Shown: positions 22,036 to 34,838 of the stretch, in pieces
Numbering within the stretch: the first letter of the stretch is position 1
How the letters are laid out: each line of letters begins with the position of its first letter
Origin: Zea mays
Lineage: Eukaryota > Streptophyta > Magnoliopsida > Poales > Poaceae
DNA length: 64,000 nucleotides
NCBI RefSeq assembly: GCF_902167145.1
Contig: NC_050098.1
Coordinates: 134,552,207 to 134,616,206, forward strand
Direction of reading: 5' to 3'
Program-made: the position numbers and the translations under genes
The notes under the pieces: model-generated
What the model was told of the DNA's origin: nothing
Databases searched by the model: none
The model's input: the letters and a program-made list of their open reading frames with translations, nothing else

Positions 22036-23242
22036 TGAAAGTCGCCTAGAGGGGGTGGATAGGCGGAAACTAAAATTTACAACTTTAAACACACTACAAG
22101 CTAGGGTTAGCGTTAGAATAAATATCAAGTCCGGGAGAGAGGGGAAAACAAATAAACCAAGAAAATAAAGCGGATGACACGGTGATTTGTTTTACCGAGG
22201 TTCGGTTCTAAAGAACCTAGTCCCCGTTGAGGTGGTCACAAAGACTGGGTCTCTTTCAACCCGTTCCCTCTCTCAAACGGTCACTTAGACCGAGTGAGGC
22301 TTCTTCCTTAATCTCACGGGTCACTTAGACCCCGCAAGGATCACCACACAATTGGTGTCTCTTGCCTCGCTTACAAAGCACTTGAGAGTAAGAAGTGAGA
22401 AAGAAAAGAAAGTCAAGCCAAGCAAACAAGAGCAACAAGAAACACAAGTGATCCTCTCACAAGTCCTAATGCACTAGAATTGAATTGGGGACTTTGATCG
22501 GATTGGTGGCTTTGATTTGTGTCTTGGAGTGTTGCACTTTGCTCTTGTATTGAATGGAGAGTGATGAATGCTTGGATGGTTGGAGTGGAAGTGGTTGAGG
22601 GGCATTTATAGCCCTCACCCACCAAAACAACCGTTGGGGATGGCTGTTGTCGATGGGCGCACCGGACAGTCTGGTGCGCCAGCCACGTCACCCAACCGTT
22701 AGGGTTCTGGCGGTTTCGACCGTTGGAGCTTTGTCTTCTTGTGGCACCGTACAGTCCGGTGCCGCACCGGACAAGTACTATTCACTATCCGATGTGCCTC
22801 TGGCGGCTGCTCTGACTTCTGGGTGAACTATCCATGCACTGTAGCGTTTGCAGGTGTCCGTTGCAGTCGACCGTTGCGCTGGTAGCCGTTGCTCCGCTTG
22901 GTGCACCGGACAGTCTGGTGGCACACCGGACAGTCCTGTGAATTATAGCGGAGTGGCGCTGGAGAAACATGAAGGTGAAGAGTTTAGAGGTGTACGGTCC
23001 TGGTGCACCGGACACTGTCCGGTGGCACACCAGACAGTCTGGTGCGCCAGACCAGGGTACTCTTCGGTTTCTTTTGCTCCTTTCTTTTGAACCCTAACTT
23101 TGATCTTTTATTGGTTTTGTTGAACCTTTATGCACCTATAGAATATATAATCTAGAGAAAACTAGTTAGTCCAATTATTTGTGTTGGTCATTCAACCACC
23201 AAAATTATTAATAGGAAAAGGTTAAACCCTATTTCCCTTTCA
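22036..23242 (-). repeat. 3' LTR, Opie/Ji-like, 1207 bp
   Basis: It starts TGAAAGTCGCC and ends CCCTTTCA. It contains clustered CACCGGACAGTCCGGTG-type palindromes (about 22660-22780 and 22905-23045). The TATA position reads CATTTATAG rather than TATTTATAG, a one-base difference from the 5' LTR. Confidence 0.9.
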
Positions 23243-24103
23243 ATCTCCCCCTTTTTGGTGATTGATGCCAACACAAACCAAAGCAAATATATAAGTGCAG
23301 AATTGAACTAGTTTGCATAAGGTAAGTGCATAGGTTACTTGGAATTAAACCAATTTATAGTTTTACTAGATATGCATGGTTTGCTTTCTTTTATTTAACA
23401 TTTTGGACCACATTTGCACCACATGTTTTGTTTTTGCAAATCCTTTTGGAAAGTCTTTTCAAAATCTTTTTGCAAATATTCAAAGGTATATGAATAAGAT
23501 TCCGAGAAGCATTTTCAAGATTTTGAAATTTTCTCCCCCTGTTACAAATGCTTTTCCTTTGACTTAAACAAAACTCCCCCTCGATGAAATTCTCCTCTTA
23601 GTTTTCAAGAGGGTTTTAATAGATACCAATTGAAACTTATACTTGGGATGCTTTTGAAAATGTATCAATTGAAAATCAACATACCAATTTGAAATATATC
23701 AACTAAAAATTTTCATCATAAGATACCAATTGAGAAGACAAACATAAATCATCATTTCGAAAATGTTTGAAGTTTGGTGGTGCGGTCCTTTTGCTTTGGG
23801 CTTAATATTTCTCCCCTTTGGCATTAATCGCCAAAAACGGAGACTTTAAGAGCCCTTATTACTTTCTCCCCCATTGGTACAAGTAAATACGAGTGAAAGA
23901 TTATACCAATTTGAGAGTGATGTGGAGTGATGGCGAAGGGTAAATGATACCGACAGAGTGGAGTGGAAGCCTTGTCTTCGCCGAATACTCCATTTCCCTT
24001 TCAATCTACGACTTAGTATAGAAGTGTACTTGAAAACACATTATTCGTACCAAATGAAAGAGATATCATCAAAGGTATATAAATGAGCTATGTGTGCAAA
24101 GTT
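23243..24103 (-). other. PPT and 3' noncoding region of the Opie/Ji-like element
   Basis: The main PPT (minus AAAAAGGGGGAGAT) is at 23243-23258. Further GGGGGAGA-like tracts recur at about 23531, 23574, 23811 and 23865. Multiple PPT-like tracts are a feature of Sirevirus 3' regions. No coding is seen. Confidence 0.7.
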
Positions 24104-26049
24104 TCAATCGAAGTTCCGAGAATCAAGTATATTTAGCTCAATCCTAAGTTTGGTAAAGATTTTCTCATCTAATGGTTTGGTAAAGATATCGACTAATTGT
24201 TCTTTGGTGCTAACATAAGCAATCTCGATATCCCCCCTTTGTTGGTGATCCCTCAAAAAGTGATACCGAATGTCTATGTGCTTAGTGCGGCCGTGTTCAA
24301 CGGGATTATCCACCATGTGGATTGCACTCTCATTGTCACATAGGAGAGGGACTTTGCTCAATTTGTAGCCAGTCCCTGAGGGTTCGCCTCATCCAAAGTA
24401 ATTGCACACAACAATGACCTATGGCAATATACTCGGCTTCAGCGGTAGAAAGAGCTACTGAGTTTTGTTTCTTTGAAGCCCAAGACACCAGGGATCTCCC
24501 CAGAAACTGACAAATCCCTGATGTGCTCTTCCTATCAATTTTACACCGTGCCCAATCGGCATCTGAATAACCTATTAAATCAAATGTGGATCCCTTGGGG
24601 TACCAAAGTCCAAACTTAGGAATGTAAACTAAATATCTCATGATTCTTTTCACGGCTCTAAGGTGAACTTCCTTAGGATCGGCTTGGAACCTTGCACACA
24701 TACATACAGAAAGCATATTATACGGTCGAGATGCACATAAATAGAGTAAAGATCCTATCATCGACCGGTATACCTTTTGATCTACGGACTTACCTCCCGT
24801 GTCGAGGTCGAGATGCCCATTAGTTCCCATGGGTGTCTTGATGGGCTTGGCATCCTTCATTCCAAACTTGGTAAATATGTCTTGAATGTACTTTGTTTGG
24901 CTGATGAAGGTGCCTTCTTGGAGTTGCTTGACTTGAAATCCTAGAAAATACTTCAACTCCCCCATCATAGACATCTCGAATTTTTGAATCATGATCCTAC
25001 TAAACTCTTCACATGTAGATTTGTTAGTAGACCCAAATATGATATCATCAACATAAATTTGGCATACAAACAAATCTTTTGCAATAGTTTTAGTAAAAAG
25101 TGTAGGATCGGCTTTTCCGACTTTGAAGCCATTAGTGATAAGAAAATCTCGCAGGCATTCATACCAATGTCTTGGGGCTTGCCTGAGCCCATAAAACGCC
25201 TTTGAGAGTTTATACACATGGTTAGGGTACTCACTATCTTCAAAGCCGGGAGGTTGCTCAACATAGACCTCTTCCTTGATTGGTCCATTGAGGAAGGCAC
25301 TTTTCACGTCCATTTTATAAAGCTTAAAGCCATGGTAAGTAGCATAGGCAAGTAATATGCGAATTGACTCAAGCCTAGCTACGGGTGCATAGGTCTCACC
25401 GAAATCCAAACCTTCGACTTGTGAATAACCCTTGGCCACAAGTCAGGCTTTGTTCCTTGTCCCCACACCATGCTCATCTTGCTTGTTGCGGAATACCCAC
25501 TTGGTACCTACAACATTTTGGTTAGGACGTGGAACTAAATGACATACCACATTCCTCGTGAAGTTGTTGAGTTCCTCTTGCATTGCCAACACCCAATCCG
25601 AATCTCTTAGTGCATCCTCCACCCTGTATGGCTCAATAGAGGACACAAAAGAGTAATGTTCACAAAAATGAGCGACTCGAGATTGAGTGGTTACCCCCTT
25701 ATGAATATCATCGAGAATGGAGTTCACGGGGTGATCTCTTTGAATCGCTTGGTGGACTCTTGGGTGTGGCGGTCTTTGACCCTGAATTTCTTGCTCATCT
25801 TCCTTATCTTGATCAACTTCATCTCCCCCTTGATCATTGTCCTCCTCTTGAAGTGGCTCATCCTTTTGATCTTCATCTTCATTGTCTTGAACCTGATCCT
25901 CATCTTGAGTTGGTGGAGATGCTTGCATGGAAGATGATGGTTGATCTTGTGCTTGTGAAGGCTCTTTGGATTCCTTAGGATACACATCCCCAATGGACAT
26001 ATTCCTAAGCACGACGCATGGAGCGTCTTCATCATCTAGTTCATCAAGA
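24104..26049 (-). pseudogene. Opie/Ji-like reverse transcriptase and RNase H
   Basis: RT blocks include [48 protein letters not shown] and the catalytic [10 protein letters not shown] (about 25035-25065), followed by KYFLGFQV. RNase H shows [26 protein letters not shown], and after a one-base deletion near 24385, CDNESAIHM and KHIDIRYHFLRDH. A TGA at 25443-25445 interrupts the frame between [12 protein letters not shown] and the next RT block. An acidic linker (repeated D/E/Q) precedes RT at about 25740-25900. The order INT-RT-RNase H is that of Ty1/copia. Confidence 0.85.
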
Positions 26050-27365
26050 TCAACTTGCTCTACTTAAGAGCCATTAGTCTCATCAAACACAATGTCACAA
26101 GAAACCTCAACTAATCCAGTGGATTTGTTGAAGACTCTATATGCCCTTGTGTTTGAGTCATAACCAAGTAAAAAGCCTTCTACAACCTTAGGAGCAAATT
26201 TGGATTTCTACCTCTTTTAATAAGAATAAAACATTTACTACCAAAGACTCTAAAATATAAAACATTAGGCATTTTACCGGTGAGGAGTTTGTATGATGTC
26301 TTCTTGAGGATTCGGTGAAGATATAACCGGTTGATGGAGTAGCAGGCGATGTTAATTGCCTCAGCCCAAAACCGGTTCGGAGTCTTGTACTCATAAAGCA
26401 TGGTCCTCGCCATGTCCAATAGAGTTCTATTCTTCCTCTCCACTACACCATTTTATTGAGGTGTGTAGGGAGAAGAGAACTCATGCTTGATGCCCTCCTC
26501 CTCAAGAAAGCCTTCTATTTGAGAGTTCTTGAACTCTGTCCCATTGTCGCTTCTTATCTTTTTGATTCTCAATCCGAACTCATTTTGAGCCCGTCTCAAG
26601 AATCCCTTTAAGGTCTCTTGGGTTTGAGATTTTTCCTATAAAAAGAACATCCAAGTGAAGCGAGAATAATCATCCACAATTACTAGACAGTACTTACTCC
26701 CGCCGAAGCTTATGTAAGCTATCGGGCCGATTAAATCCATGTGGAGTAACTTCAGTGGCCTGTCCGTTGTCATGATGTTTTTGTGTGGATGATGGGTACC
26801 AACTTGCTTCCCTGCTTGACATGCGCTACAAATCCTGTCTTTCTCAAAATGAACATTGGTTAGTCCCAAAATGTGCTCTCCCTTTAGAAGCTTGTGAAGA
26901 TTCTTCATCCCAACATGGGCTAGTCGGTGATGCCAGAGCCAAGCCATATTAGTCTTAGCAATTAAGCAAGTATCGAGTTCAGCTCTATTAAAATCAACTA
27001 AGTATAGTTGACCCTCTAATACTCCCTTAAATGCTACTGAATCATCGCTTCTTCTAAAGACAGTAACAACTATATCCGTAAAAAGACAGTTGTAGCCCAT
27101 TTTACATAATTGAGAAACAGAAAGCAAATTGTAATCTAAAGAATCTACAAGAAAAACATTGGAAACAGAATGGTCAGGTGATATAGCAATTTTACCAAGT
27201 CCTTTGACCAAACCTTAATTTCCATCCCCGAATGTGATAGCTCTTTGGGGATCTTTGTTTTTCTCGTAGGAGGAGAACATCCTTTTCTCCCCTGTCATGT
27301 GGTTTGTGCATCCGCTATCAATAATCCAACTTGAGCCCCCGGATGCATAAACCTGCAAAACAATT
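26050..27365 (-). pseudogene. Opie/Ji-like protease and integrase
   Basis: Protease: WIIDSGCTNHMTGEKRMF near 27290-27335. A stop follows before GLGKIAISPDHSVSN. The GAG-pre-integrase has LWHHRLAHVGMKNL and ICSACQAGKQ. Integrase starts LLHMDLIGPIAYISFGGSKY, with D in a degraded second block near 26540 and E in MERKNRTLLDMA at about 26440. The frame is lost between about 26640 and 26445. Confidence 0.8.
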
Positions 27366-29987
27366 TTAGGTCTTGTTCTTAGGTACCCAAATGGTCTTGG
27401 GTCCTTTCACATTAGAAACAAGCACCTTGGGTACCCAAACACAAGTCTTGAAGCCCTTGTGTTTGCCCCCAACATATTTGGCAACTACTTTGCCTGATTT
27501 GTTAGTAAGCACATAAGATGCATCAAAAATTTTAAATGAAATGTTAGGCTCATTTGATGCAGTAGGAGTTTTCTTTTTAGGTATTTTAACATGTGTAGAT
27601 TGCCTAGAGCTAGATGCCTCATTCTTATACATAAATGCATGGTGAGAAACACAATGAGACTTCTTAGCATGAATTCTCCTAGCTTTGTGTTCGGGATAAC
27701 CAGCAGGATATAAAATGTAGCCCTCGTTATCCTGAACCATGGGAGCCTTACCCTTAACAAAGTTAGACAATCTTTTAGGGGCATTAAGCTTGACATTGCT
27801 TCCCTGTTGGAAACCAATGCCATCCTTAATTCCAGGGCGTCTCACATTATAGAGCATGCTTCTAGCAAATTTAATTTTTTTCATTTTCTATCTCATGCTC
27901 ATTGATTTTACTAGTCAATTGAGCTATATGATCATTTTGTTGTTTAATTAAAGCAAGGTGATCATGAATAGCATCAACATTAATATCTCTACACCTAGTA
28001 CAAATAGTAACATGATCAACACTAGATGTAGATGGTTTGCAAGCATTTAATTCATCTATCTTAGCATGTAATATTACATTTTTCATCTCTAAGACAGAAA
28101 ATAGAATCATTGCAAACATTTAAGTCTCTAGCCTTGGAAATTAAACTAGCATTCTCAGTTTTAAGGCTAGAAATTGATTCATTCAATTTATCAATCTTAG
28201 CAATTAAACTAGCATTTTCATTTCTAAGATTGGCAATTGAATCATGGCAAACATTTGATTTTTCAACCTTAGCAACTAAACTAACATTCTCAGTTCTAAG
28301 GTTGGAAATAGTGTCATGGCAAATGCTAAGCTCTTTATTCAAGTTTTCACATTTTTCTATCTCCTGAGCATAAGCATTTTTAACTTTAACATGCTTTTTG
28401 TTTTCCTTAATAAGGAATTCCTCTTGGCTATCCAAGAGTTCATCCTTCTCATGAATAGCTCCTATCAATTCATTTAATTTTTCTTTTTATTGCATGTTAA
28501 GGTTGGCAAAAATTGTAAGCAAATTATCCTCATCTTTACTAGAGCTACCCTCATCACTAGATGTTGTATATTTGGTGGAGGCTCTAGATTTTACCTTCTT
28601 CCTTTTGTCGTCCTTTGACATAAGGCACTTGTGGCCGATGTTGGGGAAGAGGAGACCCTTGTTGACGGCGATGTTGGTGGCATCCTCGTGGGAGGAGGAG
28701 TTGGTGGAGCTCTCATCAGAGTCTCATTCTCGACAAACATGGGCATCGCCGCCCTTCTTCTTGTAGTACCTCTTCTTATCCTTCTTCTTTCCCCACTTGT
28801 CGTCGCCCCTGTCACTATCACTAGACATAGGACATTTTGCAATAAAATGACTGGGCTTACCACATTTGTAGCACACCCTTTTGGAGCGGGGTTTGTAATC
28901 TTTCCCCCTCCTTTGCTTGAGGATTTGGCGGAAGCTCTTGATGATGAGCGCCATTTCCTCGTTGTCGAGCTTGGAGACGTCGATGGGGAGCCTACTTGAC
29001 GTAGACACTTCTTTCTTCTCTTCTGTTGCTTTGAATGCGACGGGTTGCACCTCGGGTGTCGAGGTGCCGCCTTGCTCCAAGTTGATAATTTGTTTGGAGC
29101 CTTTGATCATCAATTCAAAGCTCACAAACTTTCCTATAACCTCCTTGGTAGACATTAGCTTATATCTAGGATCACCACGTATTAATTGAACTTGCATAGG
29201 ATTGCGAAAAATGAGTGATCTTAGAATAACCTTGACCATTTCATGGTCATCCCATTTGGTGCTCCCGAGGTTGCGCACTTGATTCACCATGGTCTTTAGT
29301 CGATTGTACATGGCTTGCGGCTCTTCCCCATGGTTGAGGACAAATCGACCGAGCTCTCCCTCGATCGTCTCCCTTTTGGTGATCTTGGTCACCTCATCCC
29401 CTTCGTGTGCGGTCTTGAGGACGTCCCAAATATCTTTGGTGGTCTCTAACCCATGTACTTTGTTATACTCCTCTCGACTTAAAGAGGCGAGGAGTATAGT
29501 TGTTGCTTTGGAGTTAAAGTGCCGTATTTGGGCGACTTCGTCTGAGTCATAGTCTTTATCCCCACCTGTGGTACCTGCGCTCCATACTCAACAACATCCC
29601 ATATGCTTTCGTGGAGTGAGGTTAAATGACCTTTCATTTCAACACTCCACATAGAATAATCTTCACCATCAAAAACTGGTGGTTTGCCTAATGGAACGGA
29701 AAGTAAAGGAGCGTGTTTAGAAATGCGGGGATAGCGTAGGGGGTCTTACTAAACTTCTTGTGCTCATGGAGCTTAGAAGTGATGGACGAGACGTCGGATC
29801 CGGAGGTGGAGGGCGACGAAGAATCGGTCTCGTAGTAAACCACTTTCTTCATCTTCTTGTCGCCACTCCGATGTGACTTGACGCGGGGAGGTGATTCCTC
29901 CCTTCCTTTGGCGCCGGACTCTCTTGATGGTGCCTTCCCGTGGCTTGTGGTCGTTTCCATCTCCCTCTTGGTAGATTCTCCCGACAT
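27366..29987 (-). pseudogene. Opie/Ji-like gag
   Basis: The gag starts at the ATG at 29987-29985 (MSGESTKREMETT), followed by KKVVYYETDS and the copia gag domain (KRETIEGELGRFVLN, YNRLKTMVNQVRNLG, VKVILRSLIF). The CCHC knuckle CYKCGKPSHFIAKC lies at about 28830-28870. Ser-rich and coiled-coil stretches follow with repeated SISSLKTENASL-like units (28100-28350), then basic segments up to VPKVLVSNVKGPKTIWVPK just before the protease. Several frame changes occur (near 29680, 28720, 28070 and 27880). Confidence 0.85.
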
Positions 29988-30021
29988 CACTTCGAGTGGT
30001 TAGACTCTAATGAAGTACCGG

Positions 30022-30032
30022 CTCTGATACTA
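30022..30032 (-). other. primer-binding site, one mismatch
   Basis: The minus strand reads TAGTATCAGAG next to the 5' LTR; the usual form is TGGTATCAGAG. Confidence 0.75.
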
Positions 30033-30034
30033 AT

Positions 30035-31250
30035 TGAAAGTCGCCTAGAGGGAGGTGGATAGGCAGAAACTGAAATTTACAACTTTATACACACTACAAG
30101 CCAGGGTTAGCGTTAGAATAAATATCAAGTCAGGGAGAGAGGGGAAACAAATCAACCAAGAAAATAAAGCGGATGACACGGTGATTTGTTTTACCGAGGT
30201 TTGGTTCTAAAGAACCTAGTCCCCGTTGAGGTGGTCACAAAGACCGGGTCTCTTTCAACCCTTTCCCTCTCTCAAACGGTCACTTAGACCGAGTGAGGCT
30301 TCTTCCTTAATCTCACGGGTCACTTAGACCCCGCAAGGATCACCACACAATTGGTGTCTCTTTCCTCGCTTACAAAGCACTTGAGAGTAAGAAGTGAGAA
30401 AGAAAAGAAAGCCAAGCCAAGCCAAGCCAAACAAGAGCAACAAGAAACACAAGTGATCCTCTCACCAGTCCTAATGCACTAGAATTGAATTGGGGACTTT
30501 GATCGGATCGGTGGCTTTGATTTGTGTCTTGGAGTGTTGCACTTTGCTCTTGTATTGAATCAAGAGTGATGAATGCTTGGATGGTTGGAGTGGAAGTGGT
30601 TGAGGGGTATTTATAGCCCTCACCCACCAAAACAACCGTTCGGGATGACTGCTGTTGATGGGCGCACCGGACAGTCCGGTGCGCCACCCGACACTGTCCT
30701 GTGCGCCAGCCACGTCACCCAACCGTTAGGGTTCTGGCGGTTTCGGCCGTTGGAGCTTTGTCTTCTTGTGGCACCAGATAGTCTGGTGCCGCACCGGACA
30801 GGTACTGTTCACTGTCCGGTGCGCCTCTGGCGGCTGCTCTGACTTCTGCACGAACTGTCCGCGCACTGTAGCATTTGCAGGTGTCTGTTGCAGTCGACCG
30901 TTGCGCTGGTAGCCGGTGCTCCGCTTGGTGCACCGGACAGTCCGGTGAATTATAGCGGAGTGGTGCTGGAGAAACCCGAAGGTGAAGAGTTTAGAGGTAT
31001 ACGGTCCTGGTGCACTGGACACTGTCCGGTGGCACACCGGACAGTCCGGTGCGCCAGACCAGGGTACTCTTCGGTTTCGTTTGCTCCTTTCTTTTCAACC
31101 CTAACTTTGATCTTTTATTGGTTTGTGTTGAACCTTTATGCACCTGTAGAATATATAATCTAGAGCAAACTAGTTAGTCCAATTATTTGTGTTGGGCATT
31201 CAACCACCAAAATTATTAATAGGAAAACGTTAAACCATATTTCCCTTTTA
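30035..31250 (-). repeat. 5' LTR, Opie/Ji-like, 1216 bp
   Basis: It starts TGAAAGTCGCC. The outer end reads CCCTTTTA where the 3' LTR has CCCTTTCA. The minus-strand TATA is CTATAAATA at 30608-30616. Palindromes of the CCGGACAGTCCGG type lie at about 30665-30710, 30793-30825 and 30930-31055. A short GCCAA expansion lies at 30411-30432. Confidence 0.9.
30608..30616 (-). promoter_or_regulatory. TATA box of the Opie/Ji-like 5' LTR
   Basis: TATTTATAG on + (CTATAAATA on -), in element orientation. Confidence 0.65.
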
Positions 31251-31255
31251 ATCTC
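31251..31255 (+). repeat. target-site duplication ATCTC (right copy)
   Basis: It matches 22031-22035 exactly. The Sirevirus LTR resumes directly after it. Confidence 0.85.
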
Positions 31256-32193
31256 AATAATATCCCATTGTGAGGAATCTCCACACTTCGGAGTCTCTCA
31301 CGCCTTACACAAAAGATCTCGAATGAGCACAAGAGTAAGGAGGGAATAGCAACATACACAAGAGCGAGAGTTGCAGCAACAACACACACGCAAGACAAGA
31401 ACGAGCACATGAAAGCAGCACAACGGAGTTACAACTTAGAAAACGTGCTCAAATCTCTATCACAATGAATCAAGTGTGTGAATGCAAAGTCTCGATGTCT
31501 TGGGATGTTGAATGGGTGTTTGGTGTTACTGCTCCATGCGCTTAGGGGTCCCTTTTATAGCCCCATGGCAGTTAGGAGTCGTTTGAACTCCATTTGGAAG
31601 GCTTTAGTTGTCTTTTGTCCGTTGGCGCACCGGACAGTCCAGTGCACTACCGGACAATGAACAGTGCATGATTTCCTTCCTTTTCTAGTGAAGCCGACTG
31701 TTTCATCCACGGGCCTTCTAGCACATCAGACAGTCCGGTGGCACACCAGACAGTCCAGTGTAACCAGATAACCGTTGGCGAAGTCCACGTGTCGCCCGCT
31801 GATCGCGTCGCCGACCGTTGGCGTGGGCGCAGCTGACTCACCGGACAGTCCGGTGAATTATAGCTGTGGCACGCTAAGTTTTTTTCTGAGAGCAGCTAGT
31901 TCGCTGGGGCGCTAGCCTGGGAACCTGACACTGTCTGGTGCACCGCAGGTTGGTGCAAGTCTGGCTGGACTTAGCCAAACTTCTCTAATCCGATTTCTCT
32001 CGCTTTGACAAGGTTCCTAGAACTTAGTAGAATGATGATAATACTAAAAATAATTTACTAAGGCTAGAATCATACCTTGCTTTTCCATTTGCATATCTTT
32101 GATACTTAGCTTATATCAACCAAAACAATATGTGTTGGGCATCTAATCACCAAATCATTTATAGAAATGGCCCAAGGGCACATTTCCCTTTCA
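31256..32193 (-). repeat. 3' LTR of the Sirevirus, inner piece
   Basis: It continues the LTR interrupted at 22035 and ends TTTCCCTTTCA before a PPT. The minus-strand TATA (CTATAAAAGG) is at 31551-31560. CCGGACAGTCC palindromes lie at about 31630-31660, 31725-31760 and 31840-31855. Confidence 0.75.
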
Positions 32194-32952
32194 ATCTCCC
32201 CCTTTTTTGGTGATTTATGCCAACACATCAAAAGCAACTAAAAATGCAACAACATTTTCAAAGATAAGCTAAAGAGTGCAAATTGAAGACCAATTCATCT
32301 CACATAGGATTTGGCATATTTGGATCACTTTTGCCACCACTTGGTTTAGTTTCGCAAAACAAATTCATTTTCCTATCTCTATGTCAAAAACATTTGTTTT
32401 GGCAAATCAAAAGATCTTTCAAGAGTAATTTTGATCAAGTGCCAAAAACTCCCCCTTTTCCTATAATCAAATTTCTCCCCCAAGAGAACAGTTTTTGCAA
32501 TAAGAGGGTTTTGATCAAATATCAAGAGTTCTAACTCTAAATTTTTGAAATTTCACAAGTGGTTAGTTGATCCAGTTGATTTGGCCTTATTTTCTCCCCC
32601 TTTAGCATTAAGCACCAAAACAGGAGAACTATTTGGCTCTTTAACCCCATTGCCTCACAAAAATGTCAAATAAGATAAAAAAGGCAATGAGAACACAAAT
32701 TAGAACTTGGGACAAGATACATTGATACCGGAATGTAGTGGAAGCCTCTTCTTTGTCCAAGTTCACTTTTTTCCTTTCAATTCAACTTTGAGACTATATC
32801 AAAAGTACTCAAGCAAACACGTTAGCCTCAAGGATCAAGTTGTAGTACATCCTCCCCCTAAACATGTGCATCATGTGCATAGGGACTTGTGAGGTCCGGG
32901 GATGACTTGTACAACTTGAGCACCAAAAATAAGCAAGTGAAGACAGTAATGC
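32194..32952 (-). other. PPT and 3' noncoding region of the Sirevirus
   Basis: The PPT (minus AAAAAAGGGGGAGAT) is at 32194-32208. Further GGGGGAGA-like tracts occur near 32447, 32473, 32593 and 32851. No coding is seen. Confidence 0.7.
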
Positions 32953-34838
32953 TTAAAGTAACATGATCAAAGGCATAAGACACATGTATGTTGTAGATCT
33001 ATCCAAGTTCCACGAATCTAAGATATTTAGCTCACTACGCAGCATGCAAAACTTTTTCTCATCTAAAGGATTGATGAAGATATCGGCTAGCGGGTTCTCG
33101 GTGCTAATGTGATAAATATCGATATCTCCCCTTTGCTGGTGGTCTCTCAAAAAGTGATGTCGGATGTCTATGTGCTTAGTGTGGTTGTGCTCAATAGGAT
33201 TATCCACCAATCGGATTGCACTCTTGTTATCACATAGGAGTGGGACTTTGCTAAGATTGTAGCTAAAGTCCTAGAGGGTTTGCCTCATCCAAAGCAGTTG
33301 TGCGTAACACTGTCCTGCGGCAACATAATCGGCCTCAGCGGTGGATAGGGCAACATATGTTTGTTTCTTAGATCTCTAGGACACCAAGGACCTTCCTAGA
33401 AACTGACAAGTCTCTAATGTGCTCTTTCTATCAACCTTGCACCTGACATAGTCAGAATCTGAATATCCAATTAAGTCAAAGGTAGACCCCTTTGGATACC
33501 AGTTCCCAAAGCAAGGCGTAGAAACTAAATATCTAAGAATTCGCTTCACAGCCACAAAGATGACATTCCTTGGGGTCGGATTGAAATCTAGCACACATGC
33601 ATACGCTAAGCATAATATCCAATCTACTAGCACAAAGATAAAGTAAAGAGCCTATCATAGACCGATATGCCTTTTGATCAACGGACTTACCTCCTTTGTT
33701 GAGGTCCAAGTGTCCGTCCGTTCCCATCGGTGTCTTTGTGGGCTTGACATCTTCATCCCAAACCTCTTGAGTAAGTCTTGAGTGTACTTCGTTTGGGAGA
33801 TGAAGGTTCCTTCCTTGAGTTGCTTTACTTGGAATCCAAAGAAGTAGTTCAACTCACCCACCATAGACATCTCGAATTTCTGCATCATCACCCTGCTAAA
33901 CTTCTCACAAGACTTTTGATTAGTAGAACCAAATATTATGTCATCGACATATATTTGGCATACAAACAAATCACCATTACAAGTCTTAGTAAATACAGTA
34001 GGATCGGCTTTTCCAACCTTGAAAGCATTAGAAATAAGAAAATCTCTAAGGCATTCATATCATACTCTTGGGGCTTGGTTAAGTCCATAGAGCGCCTTAG
34101 AGAGCCTGTAGACGTGGTTGGGATACCTATCATCCTCGAAGCCAGGGGGTTGTTCCACATAAACATCCTACTTGATTGGTCCATTGAGGAAGGTGCTCTT
34201 CACGTCCAATTGAAACAACTTAAAAGAGTGGTGAGCAACATAGGCCAATAATATGCGAATTGATTCGAGCCTAGCTACAGAAGCAAAAGTCTCCTCAAAA
34301 TCCAAACCTGCGACTTGGGTATAACCTTTTGCAACAAGTCGAGCCTTGTTCCTTGTCACCACACCGTGTTCATCTTGCTTGTTGCGGAACACCCACTTGG
34401 TTCCTACAACATTTTGCTCCGGACATGGCACGAGGCTCCATACTTCATTTATTTTGAAGTTGTTGAGTTCTTCCTGCATGGCCAACACCTAGTGCGGATC
34501 CTGCAAGGCTTCTTCTACCCTGAAAGGCTCAATAGAAGACACAAAAGAGTAATGCTCACAAAAGTTAGCTAAACATGAGTGAGTGGTTACTCCCTTACTG
34601 ATGTCACCCAGAATTTGATCCACTGGATGATTCCTTTGAATGGTCGCCCGGACTTGAGTTGGAGGAGCTTATTGTGCTTCTTCTTCCTTATCATGTTCTC
34701 CATGTGCTCCCCCATGATCCATGCCTTCATCTTGAGGTACCTGTTCCTCAGCTAAGTTGGGGGATGCACCAATGTAGAGGAAGATGGTTGATCTTGATCT
34801 TGTTGTTACTGCGGTCGCACATCACCTATCACCATTGT
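32953..34838 (-). pseudogene. Sirevirus reverse transcriptase and RNase H
   Basis: [51 protein letters not shown], and catalytic [10 protein letters not shown] at about 33930-33960. RNase H: GYSDSDYVRCKVDRKST and KHIDIRHHFLRDHQQRGD. At least three frame changes (near 34180, 33950 and 33700) and lost blocks make it non-coding. It is about as similar to the Opie/Ji-like RT as expected of another Sirevirus family. Confidence 0.8.

Larger units (their letters stand above)
22036..31250 (-). mobile_element. complete Opie/Ji-like copia retrotransposon (Sirevirus), 9215 bp
   Basis: The two LTRs are 1207 and 1216 bp (22036-23242, 30035-31250). A PBS lies next to the right LTR and a PPT next to the left one. 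A perfect TSD ATCTC is present at 22031-22035 and 31251-31255. The coding order on minus is gag, protease, integrase, RT, RNase H, all present but frameshifted. The LTRs differ at many scattered positions, so this copy is clearly older than the element at 43896-53105. Confidence 0.9.
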
